This document shows positions 42,616 through 51,465 of a stretch of 64,000 bases of DNA, in pieces. The position numbers and the translations under genes are program-made. The stretch's first letter is position 1. Each line of letters begins with the position of its first letter. The stretch comes from Brevibacillus choshinensis (GTDB lineage Bacteria > Bacillota > Bacilli > Brevibacillales > Brevibacillaceae). The notes beneath the pieces are model-generated. The model was not told where the DNA came from. It did no database searches and worked only from the letters and a program-made list of their open reading frames with translations. The stretch is from contig NZ_CP069127.1 in NCBI RefSeq assembly GCF_016811915.1, forward strand, positions 4,181,001 to 4,245,000, given 5' to 3'.

Positions 42616-42627
42616 CACATTCGTCAA
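42599..42627 (-). promoter_or_regulatory. SigA promoter of the TetR-MBL operon
   Basis: TTGACG and TATATT with exactly 17 bases between them on the minus strand; the third operator fills most of the spacer. Confidence 0.75.
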
Positions 42628-42670
42628 TACACTTTTTTCCATTCATCAGGAAATGGGCGGATCCAAACGA

Positions 42671-42704
42671 AAAACGCTCCTCCCACTTTGGGGCTGAGCG
42701 TTTT
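42671..42704 (-). terminator. Terminator of the methyltransferase gene
   Basis: ACGCTC/GAGCGT stem with a large loop, then TTTTTCG on the minus strand. Confidence 0.75.
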
Positions 42705-42717
42705 CGCTTGTTCCTAT

Positions 42718-43467
42718 TTATTTGTCGTTTTGCCGCTGCATGATGTAGAACGCATAACCGTAATAGGCTCCGTATTTTTTGTACAGGTCGATTTCCCTCT
42801 GCGTCTCATCCAGCGCTTGCTGCATTTCCACCTGTCCGTCGTACCTCTCCCGCAGCAAGGCGACTCGCTCCTGCAGCGGTCTGTAGTACTCCCACCAGCC
42901 TGCCTCTGGCAACGTAAAATGATGGAGAAGATGATAGCCTGCTTCCTCAATGATTCCCTCGTTTGCCTCTGCCTGCTTGATTGCGGGGTAATTCTCCATC
43001 CAAAAGGCTTCAATCTCATCCGGGCGTTCTTGGGTCAGCCATGTCAACTCCGAGACGACCAGGTAGCCATTTGGCGCAAGCAGCTTCCTCCACTCGCGCA
43101 GACCGCGCTCAAACCCGATGATATAGATAGCGCCCTCCGACCAGATCAGATCCATGCTCTCTTGCGGAAAAGGCATGTCGAACATGTCACCTTGGACCGT
43201 CTTGATCTGCTGCGTCAGTCCGTGCTCGGCCGTCCACTTTTCCAGCTCTCGCAGAAACGGCTCGTGACGGTCCAGGGCTGTGATCGTCCCTTCCGTCAAT
43301 GTGGCCAGCTCCTTTGTCTGCATACCTGGACCGCAGCCAACATCGAGAATGTTCGGATGTGCCGGCAGCCCATTCAGCAGGCGAAATGCTTTTCTCGTGC
43401 TCTCGTTATTTCCTGGCCCTTCCCGCGGGATGTCTTTATGAATTTCAAAAAACGGATGGTTACTCAT
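42718..43467 (-). CDS. Class I SAM-dependent methyltransferase
   Basis: A 249-residue methyltransferase with the SAM-binding loop ILDVGCGPGMQT (about residues 42-53), the acidic end of strand 2 (ALDRHEP), motif QGDMFDMPFP and post-motif LAPNGYLVVSE. These fit the UbiE/YcgJ-like group acting on small molecules. The C-terminal part is rich in Trp, Tyr and Glu and may form the substrate cover. The ATG at 43467 follows GAGAGGGGAG; the longer frame has no site. It is monocistronic. Confidence 0.88.
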   Translation of the reverse strand: MSNHPFFEIHKDIPREGPGNNESTRKAFRLLNGLPAHPNILDVGCGPGMQTKELATLTEGTITALDRHEPFLRELEKWTAEHGLTQQIKTVQGDMFDMPFPQESMDLIWSEGAIYIIGFERGLREWRKLLAPNGYLVVSELTWLTQERPDEIEAFWMENYPAIKQAEANEGIIEEAGYHLLHHFTLPEAGWWEYYRPLQERVALLRERYDGQVEMQQALDETQREIDLYKKYGAYYGYAFYIMQRQNDK

Positions 43468-43580
43468 CGTTTCGAATCTCCCCTCTCGTGATGGGCGCCA
43501 GGAAAAATGTCTACCCCCAACCACTCTTCATCCATAGAATTACCTCCAGCTTAGCATCTGTCATCGGCCCCCAGCAAATG

Positions 43581-43616
43581 AAAAAGCCCTCATTCGTCCC
43601 ATAGACGAAGAGGGCC
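43581..43616 (-). terminator. Terminator of tpx
   Basis: A long interrupted stem (GCCCTC...CGTC with GACG...GAGGGC) followed by TTTTTC on the minus strand. Confidence 0.8.
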
Positions 43617-43643
43617 TGGCTCATTTTCTTCAGCGCTTGCAGC

Positions 43644-44165
43644 TTACTTCGCAGCTTGTGCAGCAGCGATAGCAGCTTCGTAGTTTGGATGCTCGCCAGC
43701 AGCCGCAACGTACTCAGCGTGTACGACTTTGTCGTTCGCGTCGATGACGAATACAGCGCGGGACAAGAGGCGGAATTCTTTGATTGCTACGCCATACGCA
43801 GTACCAAAGGACAGGTCTTTGTGGTCAGACACGGTTTTCACCTTGTCGATGCCAGCAGCACCGCACCAACGGTTTTGTGCGAAAGGCAGGTCAACGGAAA
43901 CAGTCAGGACAGTCACGCCATCCAATTTTGCTGCTTCTTCGTTGAAACGGCGAGTTTGCGCATCGCAAACGCCTGTGTCAATGGAAGGGATTACGGAGAT
44001 GATGCGAACGGTTCCTTTGGAATCAGCCAAAGTCACTGGGTTCAGGTCTCCGCCTACTACTGTGAAATCAGGAGCAGTATCGCCCACTTTGATTTCCGGA
44101 CCCACCAAAGTTACAGGGCCACCTTTGAATACGAATGCGCCTTGGCGCTCTACAGCTGTTGCCAT
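43644..44165 (-). CDS. tpx: Thiol peroxidase (Tpx, atypical 2-Cys peroxiredoxin)
   Basis: A 173-residue peroxiredoxin that reduces hydroperoxides using thioredoxin. The peroxidatic Cys is C67 in [14 protein letters not shown] and the resolving Cys is C101 in NRWCGAAG, as in the Tpx subgroup; length is normal. The ATG at 44165 follows GTGAGGAGGAAG; the frame opens eight codons earlier inside that site. Cytoplasmic. Monocistronic with a strong terminator. Confidence 0.95.
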   Translation of the reverse strand: MATAVERQGAFVFKGGPVTLVGPEIKVGDTAPDFTVVGGDLNPVTLADSKGTVRIISVIPSIDTGVCDAQTRRFNEEAAKLDGVTVLTVSVDLPFAQNRWCGAAGIDKVKTVSDHKDLSFGTAYGVAIKEFRLLSRAVFVIDANDKVVHAEYVAAAGEHPNYEAAIAAAQAAK

Positions 44166-44251
44166 GATTTCTTCCTCCTCACCAATCATTCATATGTACT
44201 TACTCATCATACCCTATCATTCGCTTTTTTTCACTATGCCAATAGTAGAAA

Positions 44252-44785
44252 TTACAGATTCGATTGCACTTTTGTGGTCGAACTGGATTCTATTTTCTCA
44301 ATTCGCTTCACTTCGTGCTCGTACTCCCAATCTGTTTTTGCATTCAGCTCATGGCAGCGCATCAGTGCATGATAGAGCGCGAAGACAAAGTGGACATTTT
44401 TCAATTCGTATCGATTGGCATGCACCTTGGGCAGAGCCGTATTGATGATCTCGATCTGGAACGTCGCCCTCTTTCCCTTCTGCCTGACCGGAACGATGTA
44501 ACCCATCCGCTTCAGGACGAAGCCGTAGTCAAATTCCCCCTCGTCGTCAAAATCAACGGTACAATCTGATGTTGCCAGATACTCCAGCAGTGTGCCCAAA
44601 TCCAACAGATCGTAGCAAGCGGGCTTTGGCATGGACAGAACTGAGCCGTCATTATTTACAAAGTAAATATCGTCCCGGTAATGAAAAATCAGTTCGTCTT
44701 CCGGTACTTCATCAGGGAACATCCATTGACCTTGTGGAATGAGCAGACGCCATATCTGTGCTGGTTCCGCATGTAACAGTTCCAT
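44252..44785 (-). CDS. Hypothetical protein, 177 residues
   Basis: A soluble, slightly acidic protein with several aromatic residues (IWRLLIPQGQWMFPDEV, LIFHYRDDIYFVNNDGSVLSM). The C-terminal part contains a helix with YELKNVHFVFALYHALMRCHELNAKTDWEYEHEVKR (by position about 125-160). No membrane segment, no signal peptide, no family recognised. AAAAGGAGGGATC precedes the ATG with good spacing. It may be in one unit with the gamma-glutamylcyclotransferase gene upstream, 49 bp away. Confidence 0.65.
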   Translation of the reverse strand: MELLHAEPAQIWRLLIPQGQWMFPDEVPEDELIFHYRDDIYFVNNDGSVLSMPKPACYDLLDLGTLLEYLATSDCTVDFDDEGEFDYGFVLKRMGYIVPVRQKGKRATFQIEIINTALPKVHANRYELKNVHFVFALYHALMRCHELNAKTDWEYEHEVKRIEKIESSSTTKVQSNL

Positions 44786-44834
44786 GGCAGGGATCCCTCC
44801 TTTTCCCTACCAGTTTTGGCAAAAGCCTCATTCG

Positions 44835-45266
44835 CTATTCAGCACCCCGCGCCAGCAAATATCCCCGCCAATCGCCGTCCTGCACCCGAATGCCCTCTCG
44901 TCTGACATACTCCTCATCCAAATAGCGATACACGTACGCGGTCACCGCTTCATTCGACTCCGCTATCCATGCGGTCACCTCCATGCGTTCGTACTCATTT
45001 CTCGGATCGTCTGGGCCGAAATACGTCTCCAGCTCATCCAGGCCGGATAGCGCTGCCTCGTACTCATGCTGCGCAAAGAATAGTAGGGCGCCAACCACGT
45101 CCTCTGTCCCTTCCACTAGGCCCGGATAGCCTTGTGGCAGGTGATAGATTGCCCCTCTGATGGTGGCGGCAATCGCCTTATGCTGATAGGGTCTCACATA
45201 GCAATCGTGGTTTTGAAAGCCTTCCAATAATGTACCGTATACGAACACGGGTATCGTCTTGTTCAC
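44835..45266 (-). CDS. Gamma-glutamylcyclotransferase-fold (GGCT/AIG2) protein
   Basis: A 143-residue protein of the GGCT-like family. The phosphate- or substrate-binding start VFVYGTLLEG matches the YGTL motif, and the catalytic Glu lies in GLDELETYFG (about residue 80). Members release 5-oxoproline from gamma-glutamyl amines or peptides. The start is a GTG at 45266 following GAGAGGGAG. The gene is divergent from pyruvate carboxylase. Confidence 0.88.
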   Translation of the reverse strand: MNKTIPVFVYGTLLEGFQNHDCYVRPYQHKAIAATIRGAIYHLPQGYPGLVEGTEDVVGALLFFAQHEYEAALSGLDELETYFGPDDPRNEYERMEVTAWIAESNEAVTAYVYRYLDEEYVRREGIRVQDGDWRGYLLARGAE

Positions 45267-45399
45267 CGTATCCCACTCCCTCTCTATCAGAATCCTCTCT
45301 GGGAAAAAAGGCTGTTTTGTATAGTGAAGATTTTGTATATTGTAATTATATATACTTTTTTCAATTGTTTCTTACAAGCGATAAAAGGGGAGAGAAACC

Positions 45400-48300
45400 A
45401 TGCAAAAGAGAAAGATCAATCGATTACTGGTTGCCAACCGCGGCGAGATCGCCATTCGCATCTTCCGTGCCGCAACCGAGCTGGGAATCCGGACTGTAGC
45501 CATTTACTCTGAGCAGGATAACGTCTCGATTCATCGTTTCAAAGCGGACGAGTCCTATTTGGTGGGCGCCGGAAAAGGTCCCATCGAAGCTTACCTGGAC
45601 ATCGAAAGCATCATCGAAATCGCCAAGCGCAACGACATCGATGCCATTCACCCGGGCTATGGCTTCCTCGCAGAGAACGCCGATTTTGCAAAACGCTGCC
45701 AGGATGAAGGAATCATTTTTATCGGCCCATCCTCTGAGCTGATCGACAAGTTTGGCGATAAGGTCGAAGCGAGACGTCTTGCTGTCGAAGCGAACATACC
45801 CGTCATCCCTGGGACCCCAGAACCAATCGAAACGTTGCAGGAAGCTCTCCTCTTTGCCAAAGAATACGGGTATCCGATCATCATCAAAGGCGTATCCGGC
45901 GGTGGCGGTCGCGGCATGCGCATCGTCCGCAGCCAGGATGAGCTCCAGGACTCCCTGGATCGCGCCCGCTCAGAAGCACGCTCGTCGTTTGGAAATGCGA
46001 AAGTATACCTGGAGCGCTATCTGGAGCAGCCAAAGCATATTGAAGTCCAAATTCTTGGGGACAATCACGGCAACATCGTCCATCTCTTCGAACGAGATTG
46101 CTCCGTGCAGCGCCGCCATCAAAAGGTAGTGGAAGTCGCCCCCAGCCTGTCCCTCGATGACGAGCTGCGAAATGACATTTGCCAGGCTGCCTTGACATTG
46201 ATGCAAAAGGCTGGATATTCCAATGCAGGTACGGTCGAGTTCTTGCTCACCCCTGACAAGCGTTTTTACTTCATCGAGGTAAATCCGCGCATTCAGGTCG
46301 AGCATACCATCACCGAGCTGATCACGGGAATCGATATCGTGCAGGCACAGATCCGCGTTGCCGAAGGACATCTTCTCTCCGATGCGGAAATTGGCATCGA
46401 TTCGCAGGATGCCATCACGATGAACGGATACGCCATCCAGTGCCGCGTGACAACCGAGGACGCGGAAAACAATTTCCTGCCGGATGCGGGACGTCTCCTC
46501 GCTTGGCGCTCAGGCGGCGGCTTTGGCGTACGTCTCGATGGCGGTAACGGTTATCCGGGCGCCATCATTACGCCGTTCTACGATTCGCTGCTGGTCAAAA
46601 TTTCGACCTACGGAACAAGCTTTGATCAAGCCGCTCGCAAAATGCTGCGGACCCTTCGCGAATTCCGCATTCGCGGCGTGAAGACCAACCTGCCTTTCCT
46701 GGAAAACGTCGTGACCCACCCTGATTTCCTGAGTGGCAGCTACGACACATCCTTCATCGATACAAAACCGGAGCTTTTCGTTTTCCCTGGTCGCCAGGAC
46801 AGGGGGACAAAATTACTTTCCTACATCGGGAATACCATTGTCAACGGGTATCCTGGTATCGGCAAGCCCGAGAAAAAACCGCATTTTGATTCACCGCGGA
46901 TTCCACGCACGCCATTCAGCCAGCCCTATCCGGACGGAACCAAACAAATCCTCGATCGCGATGGCGCTGACGGGCTTGTGAAGTGGATTCAAGAGCAGAA
47001 ACAGGTACTGATTACCGACACGACTTTCCGCGACGCTCACCAATCTCTGTTTGCGACGCGTGTGCGCACGTACGATCTCGCTTCTGTCGCTGAGGCTACA
47101 GGCAAGCTGGGCGCGGGACTTTTCTCTCTGGAAATGTGGGGCGGCGCTACTTTTGACACCAGCATGCGCTTCTTGCAGGAGTCACCGTGGGAACGACTGC
47201 AAATCTTGCGCGAGCGGATTCCCAACATCTTGTTCCAGATGCTCCTGCGGGGGGCAAATGCTGTCGGCTACACCAACTACCCGGATAATGTCATCCAATC
47301 CTTCGTCAAAGCATCTGCGGAAAATGGCATCGACGTCTTCCGCATCTTCGACAGCCTGAACTGGCTGCCGGGCATGCAGACCGCCATCGAGGCCGTTCGC
47401 AATACCGGCAAAATCGCCGAAGCATCCATCTGCTACACCGGCGACATTCTCGATCCATCCAAAACCAAATACACGCTCGCCTACTACGTCGATCTGGCGA
47501 AGCAGCTGGAACAAGCCGGCGCTCACATTCTCGCGATCAAAGACATGGCTGGCCTCCTGAAGCCGTACGCTGCCTACGAGCTGGTACGTGCCCTGAAGCA
47601 GGAGATTGGTATTCCGATTCACCTGCACACGCACGACACCTCTGGAAATGGCGGTGCGATGCTGCTAAAGGCAATCGAAGCCGGCGTGGATATCGTAGAT
47701 GCTTGCGTGAGCTCGATGTCTGGCCTGACTTCCCAGCCTAGTCTGAATGGTCTGATTGCCAGCCTGACACACACCGATCGAGACAGCAAGCTCTCTCTCG
47801 AAACCTTCAACAAGCTCTCGGACTACTGGGAGGATGTTCGCCCGTACTACCAGGGCTTTGAAAGCGGCATGAAAGCGAGCAACACCGAGGTATACGTGCA
47901 TGAAATGCCAGGCGGTCAATACACGAATCTCGAACAGCAAGCCAAAGCGGTCGGTTTGGAAGGACGCTGGGAAGAAGTCAAGCACATGTACGCCGTCGTC
48001 AACCAAATGTGCGGGGATATCGTAAAAGTGACCCCTTCTTCCAAGGTCGTGGGAGATCTGGCGCTGTTTATGGTGCAGAACAACCTCACGGAGGAGAACA
48101 TCTGGGAAAAAGGCACACGTCTCGACTTCCCGGATTCCGTCATCCAATTCTTCCAAGGCTATCTGGGTCAGCCCCCGGGCGGCTTCCCGAAAAACCTGCA
48201 AGAGCTCGTCTTGAAGGGCCGCGATGCCTTCACTGCGCGTCCCGGCGAGCTGCTCGCACCCATCGATTTTGCACAGGTCACCACTGAGCTGGAAGAGAAA

Positions 48301-48846
48301 ATCGGGCGCGAACCGAGCGAGCTGGATGTCCTCTCCTACATCATGTATCCGCAGGTTTACCTGCAATTCGATCAACGGATGAAAGAGTACGGTGACCTCT
48401 CCGTCCTGAATACCTCCACTTTCTTCTATGGACTGCGTCCAGGGGAAGAGACGGCGATCACCATCGAACGAGGCAAAACGCTCATCATCAAGCTCGTTGC
48501 AGTCGGCGAGCTGCATCCGGATGGCCGACGCATCATTTACTTCGAGTTGAATGGTCAGCCTCGCGAAATCTTCGTACGCGATCAGTCCGCGATCGTCAGC
48601 GAGCAGATCCGGCGCAAGGCTGACGCACAAAACCAGGCGCATCTGGGCGCATCCATGCCGGGTAAAGTGTTGAAGGTTCTGGTCTCTGAAGGAGACAAGG
48701 TCCGCAAAGGGGAGCATCTATTGGTCAGCGAAGCCATGAAGATGGAAACGACCATCCAAGCACCTATGGACGGAAAAATCAAGTCCGTCTACGTTAAAGC
48801 CGGCGAAGCGATCGAGACTGGAGATCTCCTCATTGAAATGGAATAA
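45400..48846 (+). CDS. pycA: Pyruvate carboxylase
   Basis: A 1148-residue biotin enzyme that makes oxaloacetate from pyruvate, bicarbonate and ATP to refill the citrate cycle. Domains are in the usual order: biotin carboxylase (about 1-460, with GGGGRGMR and the FIEVNPRIQVEHT loop), a linker, carboxyltransferase TIM barrel (about 530-820, starting TDTTFRDAHQSLFATRVRT, here in part), allosteric/PC domain, and a biotinyl domain whose AMKM Lys is at about 1114. AAGGGGAGAG precedes the ATG. The AT-rich upstream region has a possible promoter (TTGTAT-N18-TGTAAT, about 45317-45346). It acts as a homotetramer in the cytoplasm. Confidence 0.97.
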   Translation: MQKRKINRLLVANRGEIAIRIFRAATELGIRTVAIYSEQDNVSIHRFKADESYLVGAGKGPIEAYLDIESIIEIAKRNDIDAIHPGYGFLAENADFAKRCQDEGIIFIGPSSELIDKFGDKVEARRLAVEANIPVIPGTPEPIETLQEALLFAKEYGYPIIIKGVSGGGGRGMRIVRSQDELQDSLDRARSEARSSFGNAKVYLERYLEQPKHIEVQILGDNHGNIVHLFERDCSVQRRHQKVVEVAPSLSLDDELRNDICQAALTLMQKAGYSNAGTVEFLLTPDKRFYFIEVNPRIQVEHTITELITGIDIVQAQIRVAEGHLLSDAEIGIDSQDAITMNGYAIQCRVTTEDAENNFLPDAGRLLAWRSGGGFGVRLDGGNGYPGAIITPFYDSLLVKISTYGTSFDQAARKMLRTLREFRIRGVKTNLPFLENVVTHPDFLSGSYDTSFIDTKPELFVFPGRQDRGTKLLSYIGNTIVNGYPGIGKPEKKPHFDSPRIPRTPFSQPYPDGTKQILDRDGADGLVKWIQEQKQVLITDTTFRDAHQSLFATRVRTYDLASVAEATGKLGAGLFSLEMWGGATFDTSMRFLQESPWERLQILRERIPNILFQMLLRGANAVGYTNYPDNVIQSFVKASAENGIDVFRIFDSLNWLPGMQTAIEAVRNTGKIAEASICYTGDILDPSKTKYTLAYYVDLAKQLEQAGAHILAIKDMAGLLKPYAAYELVRALKQEIGIPIHLHTHDTSGNGGAMLLKAIEAGVDIVDACVSSMSGLTSQPSLNGLIASLTHTDRDSKLSLETFNKLSDYWEDVRPYYQGFESGMKASNTEVYVHEMPGGQYTNLEQQAKAVGLEGRWEEVKHMYAVVNQMCGDIVKVTPSSKVVGDLALFMVQNNLTEENIWEKGTRLDFPDSVIQFFQGYLGQPPGGFPKNLQELVLKGRDAFTARPGELLAPIDFAQVTTELEEKIGREPSELDVLSYIMYPQVYLQFDQRMKEYGDLSVLNTSTFFYGLRPGEETAITIERGKTLIIKLVAVGELHPDGRRIIYFELNGQPREIFVRDQSAIVSEQIRRKADAQNQAHLGASMPGKVLKVLVSEGDKVRKGEHLLVSEAMKMETTIQAPMDGKIKSVYVKAGEAIETGDLLIEME

Positions 48847-48896
48847 AGATCCTCTATAATGGGTGTAGGACTTTTGTGAACGGAGGAGGTACCGAA

Positions 48897-50141
48897 ATGA
48901 AAGTGAACAGAATCAGCCATATCCCGTACAGCCAGCGGGTCGGCCGGTATCATTTTCAGATGGTTCAGGCGAAGCTGCACGCCCCAGTCAATCCGATCAG
49001 CAGCTACAACCTTCAACCGTTCTACACCCGAGAGCAGCAATGGAGGACTGAGCTGTCCGATTCTTTATCACGCCTCTACCGCTATTCGGCTGATTTGGAT
49101 AAGGCGGCTCGCGAGTTCGACCCTGAGCGGAAAGGCAGCACCATCAATGAACGGCAGGCGATCAGCTCAGATCCGGAGGCAGCCACAGCAAAGGCATATG
49201 CCAGCGCGCAATCTAAGACGTATCAGCTCGATATCTTGCGCTTGGCAAGCACACAGACCAACAGAGGAAAATGGGAAGAAGGCAGTACCCCAACTTCTGT
49301 ATCCCAAGGTCATCAGCAATTTGCCGTGGTTTCAGGGGAACGAGAGGAATCGTACTCGTTTTACTCCCATCCCGCTGATTCTCACGCTCAAAGCATGAAG
49401 CGAATGGAACAAGCGATCGTCACCCAAGGCCCATCCGTCGTACTGCCGCGCGTAGAGGAAAATGGGAGCATGCAGGCTCTTGTCCTGGAGAGCAGCGAGA
49501 CAGGAGCGGACCACGGCTTTACCTTGCACGATCAAAAAGGCAACAGTGTACGAGCGTCTGGAATCCAGCGCGTAGAGAAGCGTGCAGGCGATGCCGAATT
49601 CATCCTGGACGGACAGCGCGGCTTCTCTTCCCACAACCGAATCAGCATCGGAGGTGGCGAGGTACAGGTATCGATGCTGCAGGCCGGAAACGGTACCGTA
49701 TCGATCACAGTCTCACCTGATACGGAACGCTTGCTCCAGCAAACCCGTCGTTTGGTGGGAGCATACAACCGTCTCCAGCTTTTTCTCCAAGAGCAACAGG
49801 AAACACTGGCCACGCAAAAGCTTGAGAATTTTGAACGAGCGGCTCAAGCTGCGAACGGTGTCCTCAGCCAGTTTGGCATCAGACTTTTGCCGAACGGACT
49901 GCTGGAGCAGGATGACCATACATGGCTGGAAGCGGTTCAAGTCCGTTATGAAGATTTTGCGGAAGCCATGAAAGGATTGACCAAGCAGTTTCGCGAGGAA
50001 GTCATGCATGTTCAGTCTTCGCCGCTCGGCTCCTTTTCCCGATCCTTTGAAGAAATTGGCGGCTGTATTCCGTACGCCTCTCCATCGCCATCCAGCATGC
50101 GTTACATGCAGGCCGGATTGTTCATCAACCTGTTGTTTTAG
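48897..50141 (+). CDS. FliD (flagellar cap)-like protein, orphan
   Basis: A 414-residue protein whose two ends look like the FliD N- and C-domains: DPEAATAKAYASAQSKTYQLDILRLA near 95-120 mirrors the FliD segment that precedes its first beta domain, and GNGTVSITVSPDTERLLQQTRRLVGAYNRLQLFLQE near 270-305 mirrors the FliD segment with a V-x-A-Y-N core. It lacks the usual FliD start and sits between pyruvate carboxylase and sporulation genes, far from any flagellar gene in this window. The ATG at 48897 follows AACGGAGGAGG. No signal peptide, which fits type III export. Function unknown. Confidence 0.65.
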   Translation: MKVNRISHIPYSQRVGRYHFQMVQAKLHAPVNPISSYNLQPFYTREQQWRTELSDSLSRLYRYSADLDKAAREFDPERKGSTINERQAISSDPEAATAKAYASAQSKTYQLDILRLASTQTNRGKWEEGSTPTSVSQGHQQFAVVSGEREESYSFYSHPADSHAQSMKRMEQAIVTQGPSVVLPRVEENGSMQALVLESSETGADHGFTLHDQKGNSVRASGIQRVEKRAGDAEFILDGQRGFSSHNRISIGGGEVQVSMLQAGNGTVSITVSPDTERLLQQTRRLVGAYNRLQLFLQEQQETLATQKLENFERAAQAANGVLSQFGIRLLPNGLLEQDDHTWLEAVQVRYEDFAEAMKGLTKQFREEVMHVQSSPLGSFSRSFEEIGGCIPYASPSPSSMRYMQAGLFINLLF

Positions 50142-50146
50142 AAATC

Positions 50147-50184
50147 AAAAACAGGTGCGCCCATGACAAGCGTACCTGTTTTTG
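50147..50184 (+). terminator. Terminator of the FliD-like gene
   Basis: AAAACAGGTGCGC pairs with GCGTACCTGTTTT (one G-U pair) around a nine-base loop, then T. It also could serve the convergent gerW gene. Confidence 0.88.
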
Positions 50185-50198
50185 TTTTTCCGCCATCT

Positions 50199-50648
50199 TC
50201 AGCTTCGCTCCATTAAATCTTCCAGATCATTGTCCTCCACCACTACCGTAGTGGAGTGCAGCGTAGTTTCGTCCTTTTTGAACATCGCTTGCATCTTGTC
50301 GACGAACTGTGGAACAGAGTCCAAAATTCGGTCGTACAGATGCGTCGAGTTTTCAAGAGGAATGGAACGAATCCCCTGCTTGCCTACCACTAAAAAGGCA
50401 ACTGGGGTGATGGACACCCCACCGCCACTCCCACCGCCAAAGGGATAGCTCAGCGCACCCGGGTGATCACGGTCGTACTGAAACTCACTTCCCCCTGCTG
50501 CAAAACCAAAACCCACTTTAGAGATAGGCAAGATGACGCTTCCATCCGGCGTCTCTACCGGGTCCCCGATAATGGTGTTCACATCGACCATTTGCTTGAT
50601 ATTTTCCATTGCCGTTCGCATTAAGCCTTGAATCGGGTGGTCTGCCAA
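50199..50648 (-). CDS. gerW: Spore protein GerW (YtfJ)
   Basis: A 149-residue protein of the YtfJ/GerW sporulation family, made in the forespore and needed for normal germination with alanine in B. subtilis. The diagnostic features are HPIQGLMRTAMENIKQMVDVNTIIGDPV at the start (shown in part as HPIQGLM and DVNTIIG), the VILPISKVGFGFAAGGSEF strand and a Gly-rich GGGSGGGVSITPVAFLVV. The start is a TTG at 50648, with a perfect AAAGGAGG site; upstream codons in frame are not used. ytfI precedes it, the same pair order as in B. subtilis. Confidence 0.9.
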   Translation of the reverse strand: MADHPIQGLMRTAMENIKQMVDVNTIIGDPVETPDGSVILPISKVGFGFAAGGSEFQYDRDHPGALSYPFGGGSGGGVSITPVAFLVVGKQGIRSIPLENSTHLYDRILDSVPQFVDKMQAMFKKDETTLHSTTVVVEDNDLEDLMERS

Positions 50649-50736
50649 GTCGCTTCCTCCTTTCGATCTTTCCGCATTCGTTAGCATGCCCTTAAAAACG
50701 GGAAGCATGTACATTCAGCTTGTCTGCTACTCGATA

Positions 50737-51402
50737 CTACGCTTCGGACGGTGCAGTCCCCCATTTGCTCACGCGCCTTTTTCGCAAACGGAGATACATT
50801 TTGACTGTAACGACAATGACATGTCCCAGCATGAAATGGAGCACGCAATCGAAATTCGTGCGAATCATGGCTTGATTCCATATCGGCTGCACACTCATGC
50901 GAGGGATGGCCCGCAAGGAAACCGCATGGGAAATCACCCCGATCAATATGCTTTTGACGCCCCAAACAACACCAGTCAATGCTCCTGTCTCTGAAGCTTG
51001 TCCGGTTCCCATAACCGTATGCCACTCCAGCTTCGTACAGCGGAAATGTTTGAACAGTTCTTTGAACATCGGTTGGAAATCATGAATTTTATCTAGATAT
51101 TCACGGTAATTGTGATACCATTTGTGCGCCTGCTTGCGCGTCAAATCCTGTATTTTTTCTTTCGTTTTGCTCTTTTGCTGGACAGTCTCTACTTTTGCCA
51201 CCAGCTCTGGACCGGCTTCTGACTGCTTCAGAAATACCATGGGAATTTCGTACTTCCTGCGAATCAGACGGAACCATGCCGCCACCTCGATGACGACATG
51301 ATCGTTTTCGCCGATCCTTCCATAGAAAAGCGAGATTTGTACGGGAGTAAGGAATGCCAAGATGACGAGAACGATGACGGACACAATCAGCCAGCTCACC
51401 AA
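50737..51402 (-). CDS. ytfI: DUF2953 membrane protein YtfI
   Basis: A 221-residue membrane protein with an N-terminal helix, a cytoplasmic middle part rich in Lys and Trp (about 50-110), a conserved region beginning KLEWHTVMGTGQASETGALTGVVWG and two C-terminal helices. This is the DUF2953 family, whose gene usually precedes gerW and is expressed in the forespore. AGGAGGGAAGGGTGG lies before a TTG (51402) and a GTG (51399), either of which could be the start. Confidence 0.82.
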   Translation of the reverse strand: MVSWLIVSVIVLVILAFLTPVQISLFYGRIGENDHVVIEVAAWFRLIRRKYEIPMVFLKQSEAGPELVAKVETVQQKSKTKEKIQDLTRKQAHKWYHNYREYLDKIHDFQPMFKELFKHFRCTKLEWHTVMGTGQASETGALTGVVWGVKSILIGVISHAVSLRAIPRMSVQPIWNQAMIRTNFDCVLHFMLGHVIVVTVKMYLRLRKRRVSKWGTAPSEA

Positions 51403-51465
51403 AAAAACCCACCCTTCCCTCCTAGTATGGGTGGAAAGAGTGGGATTTATGTCCATTGATCGCGA

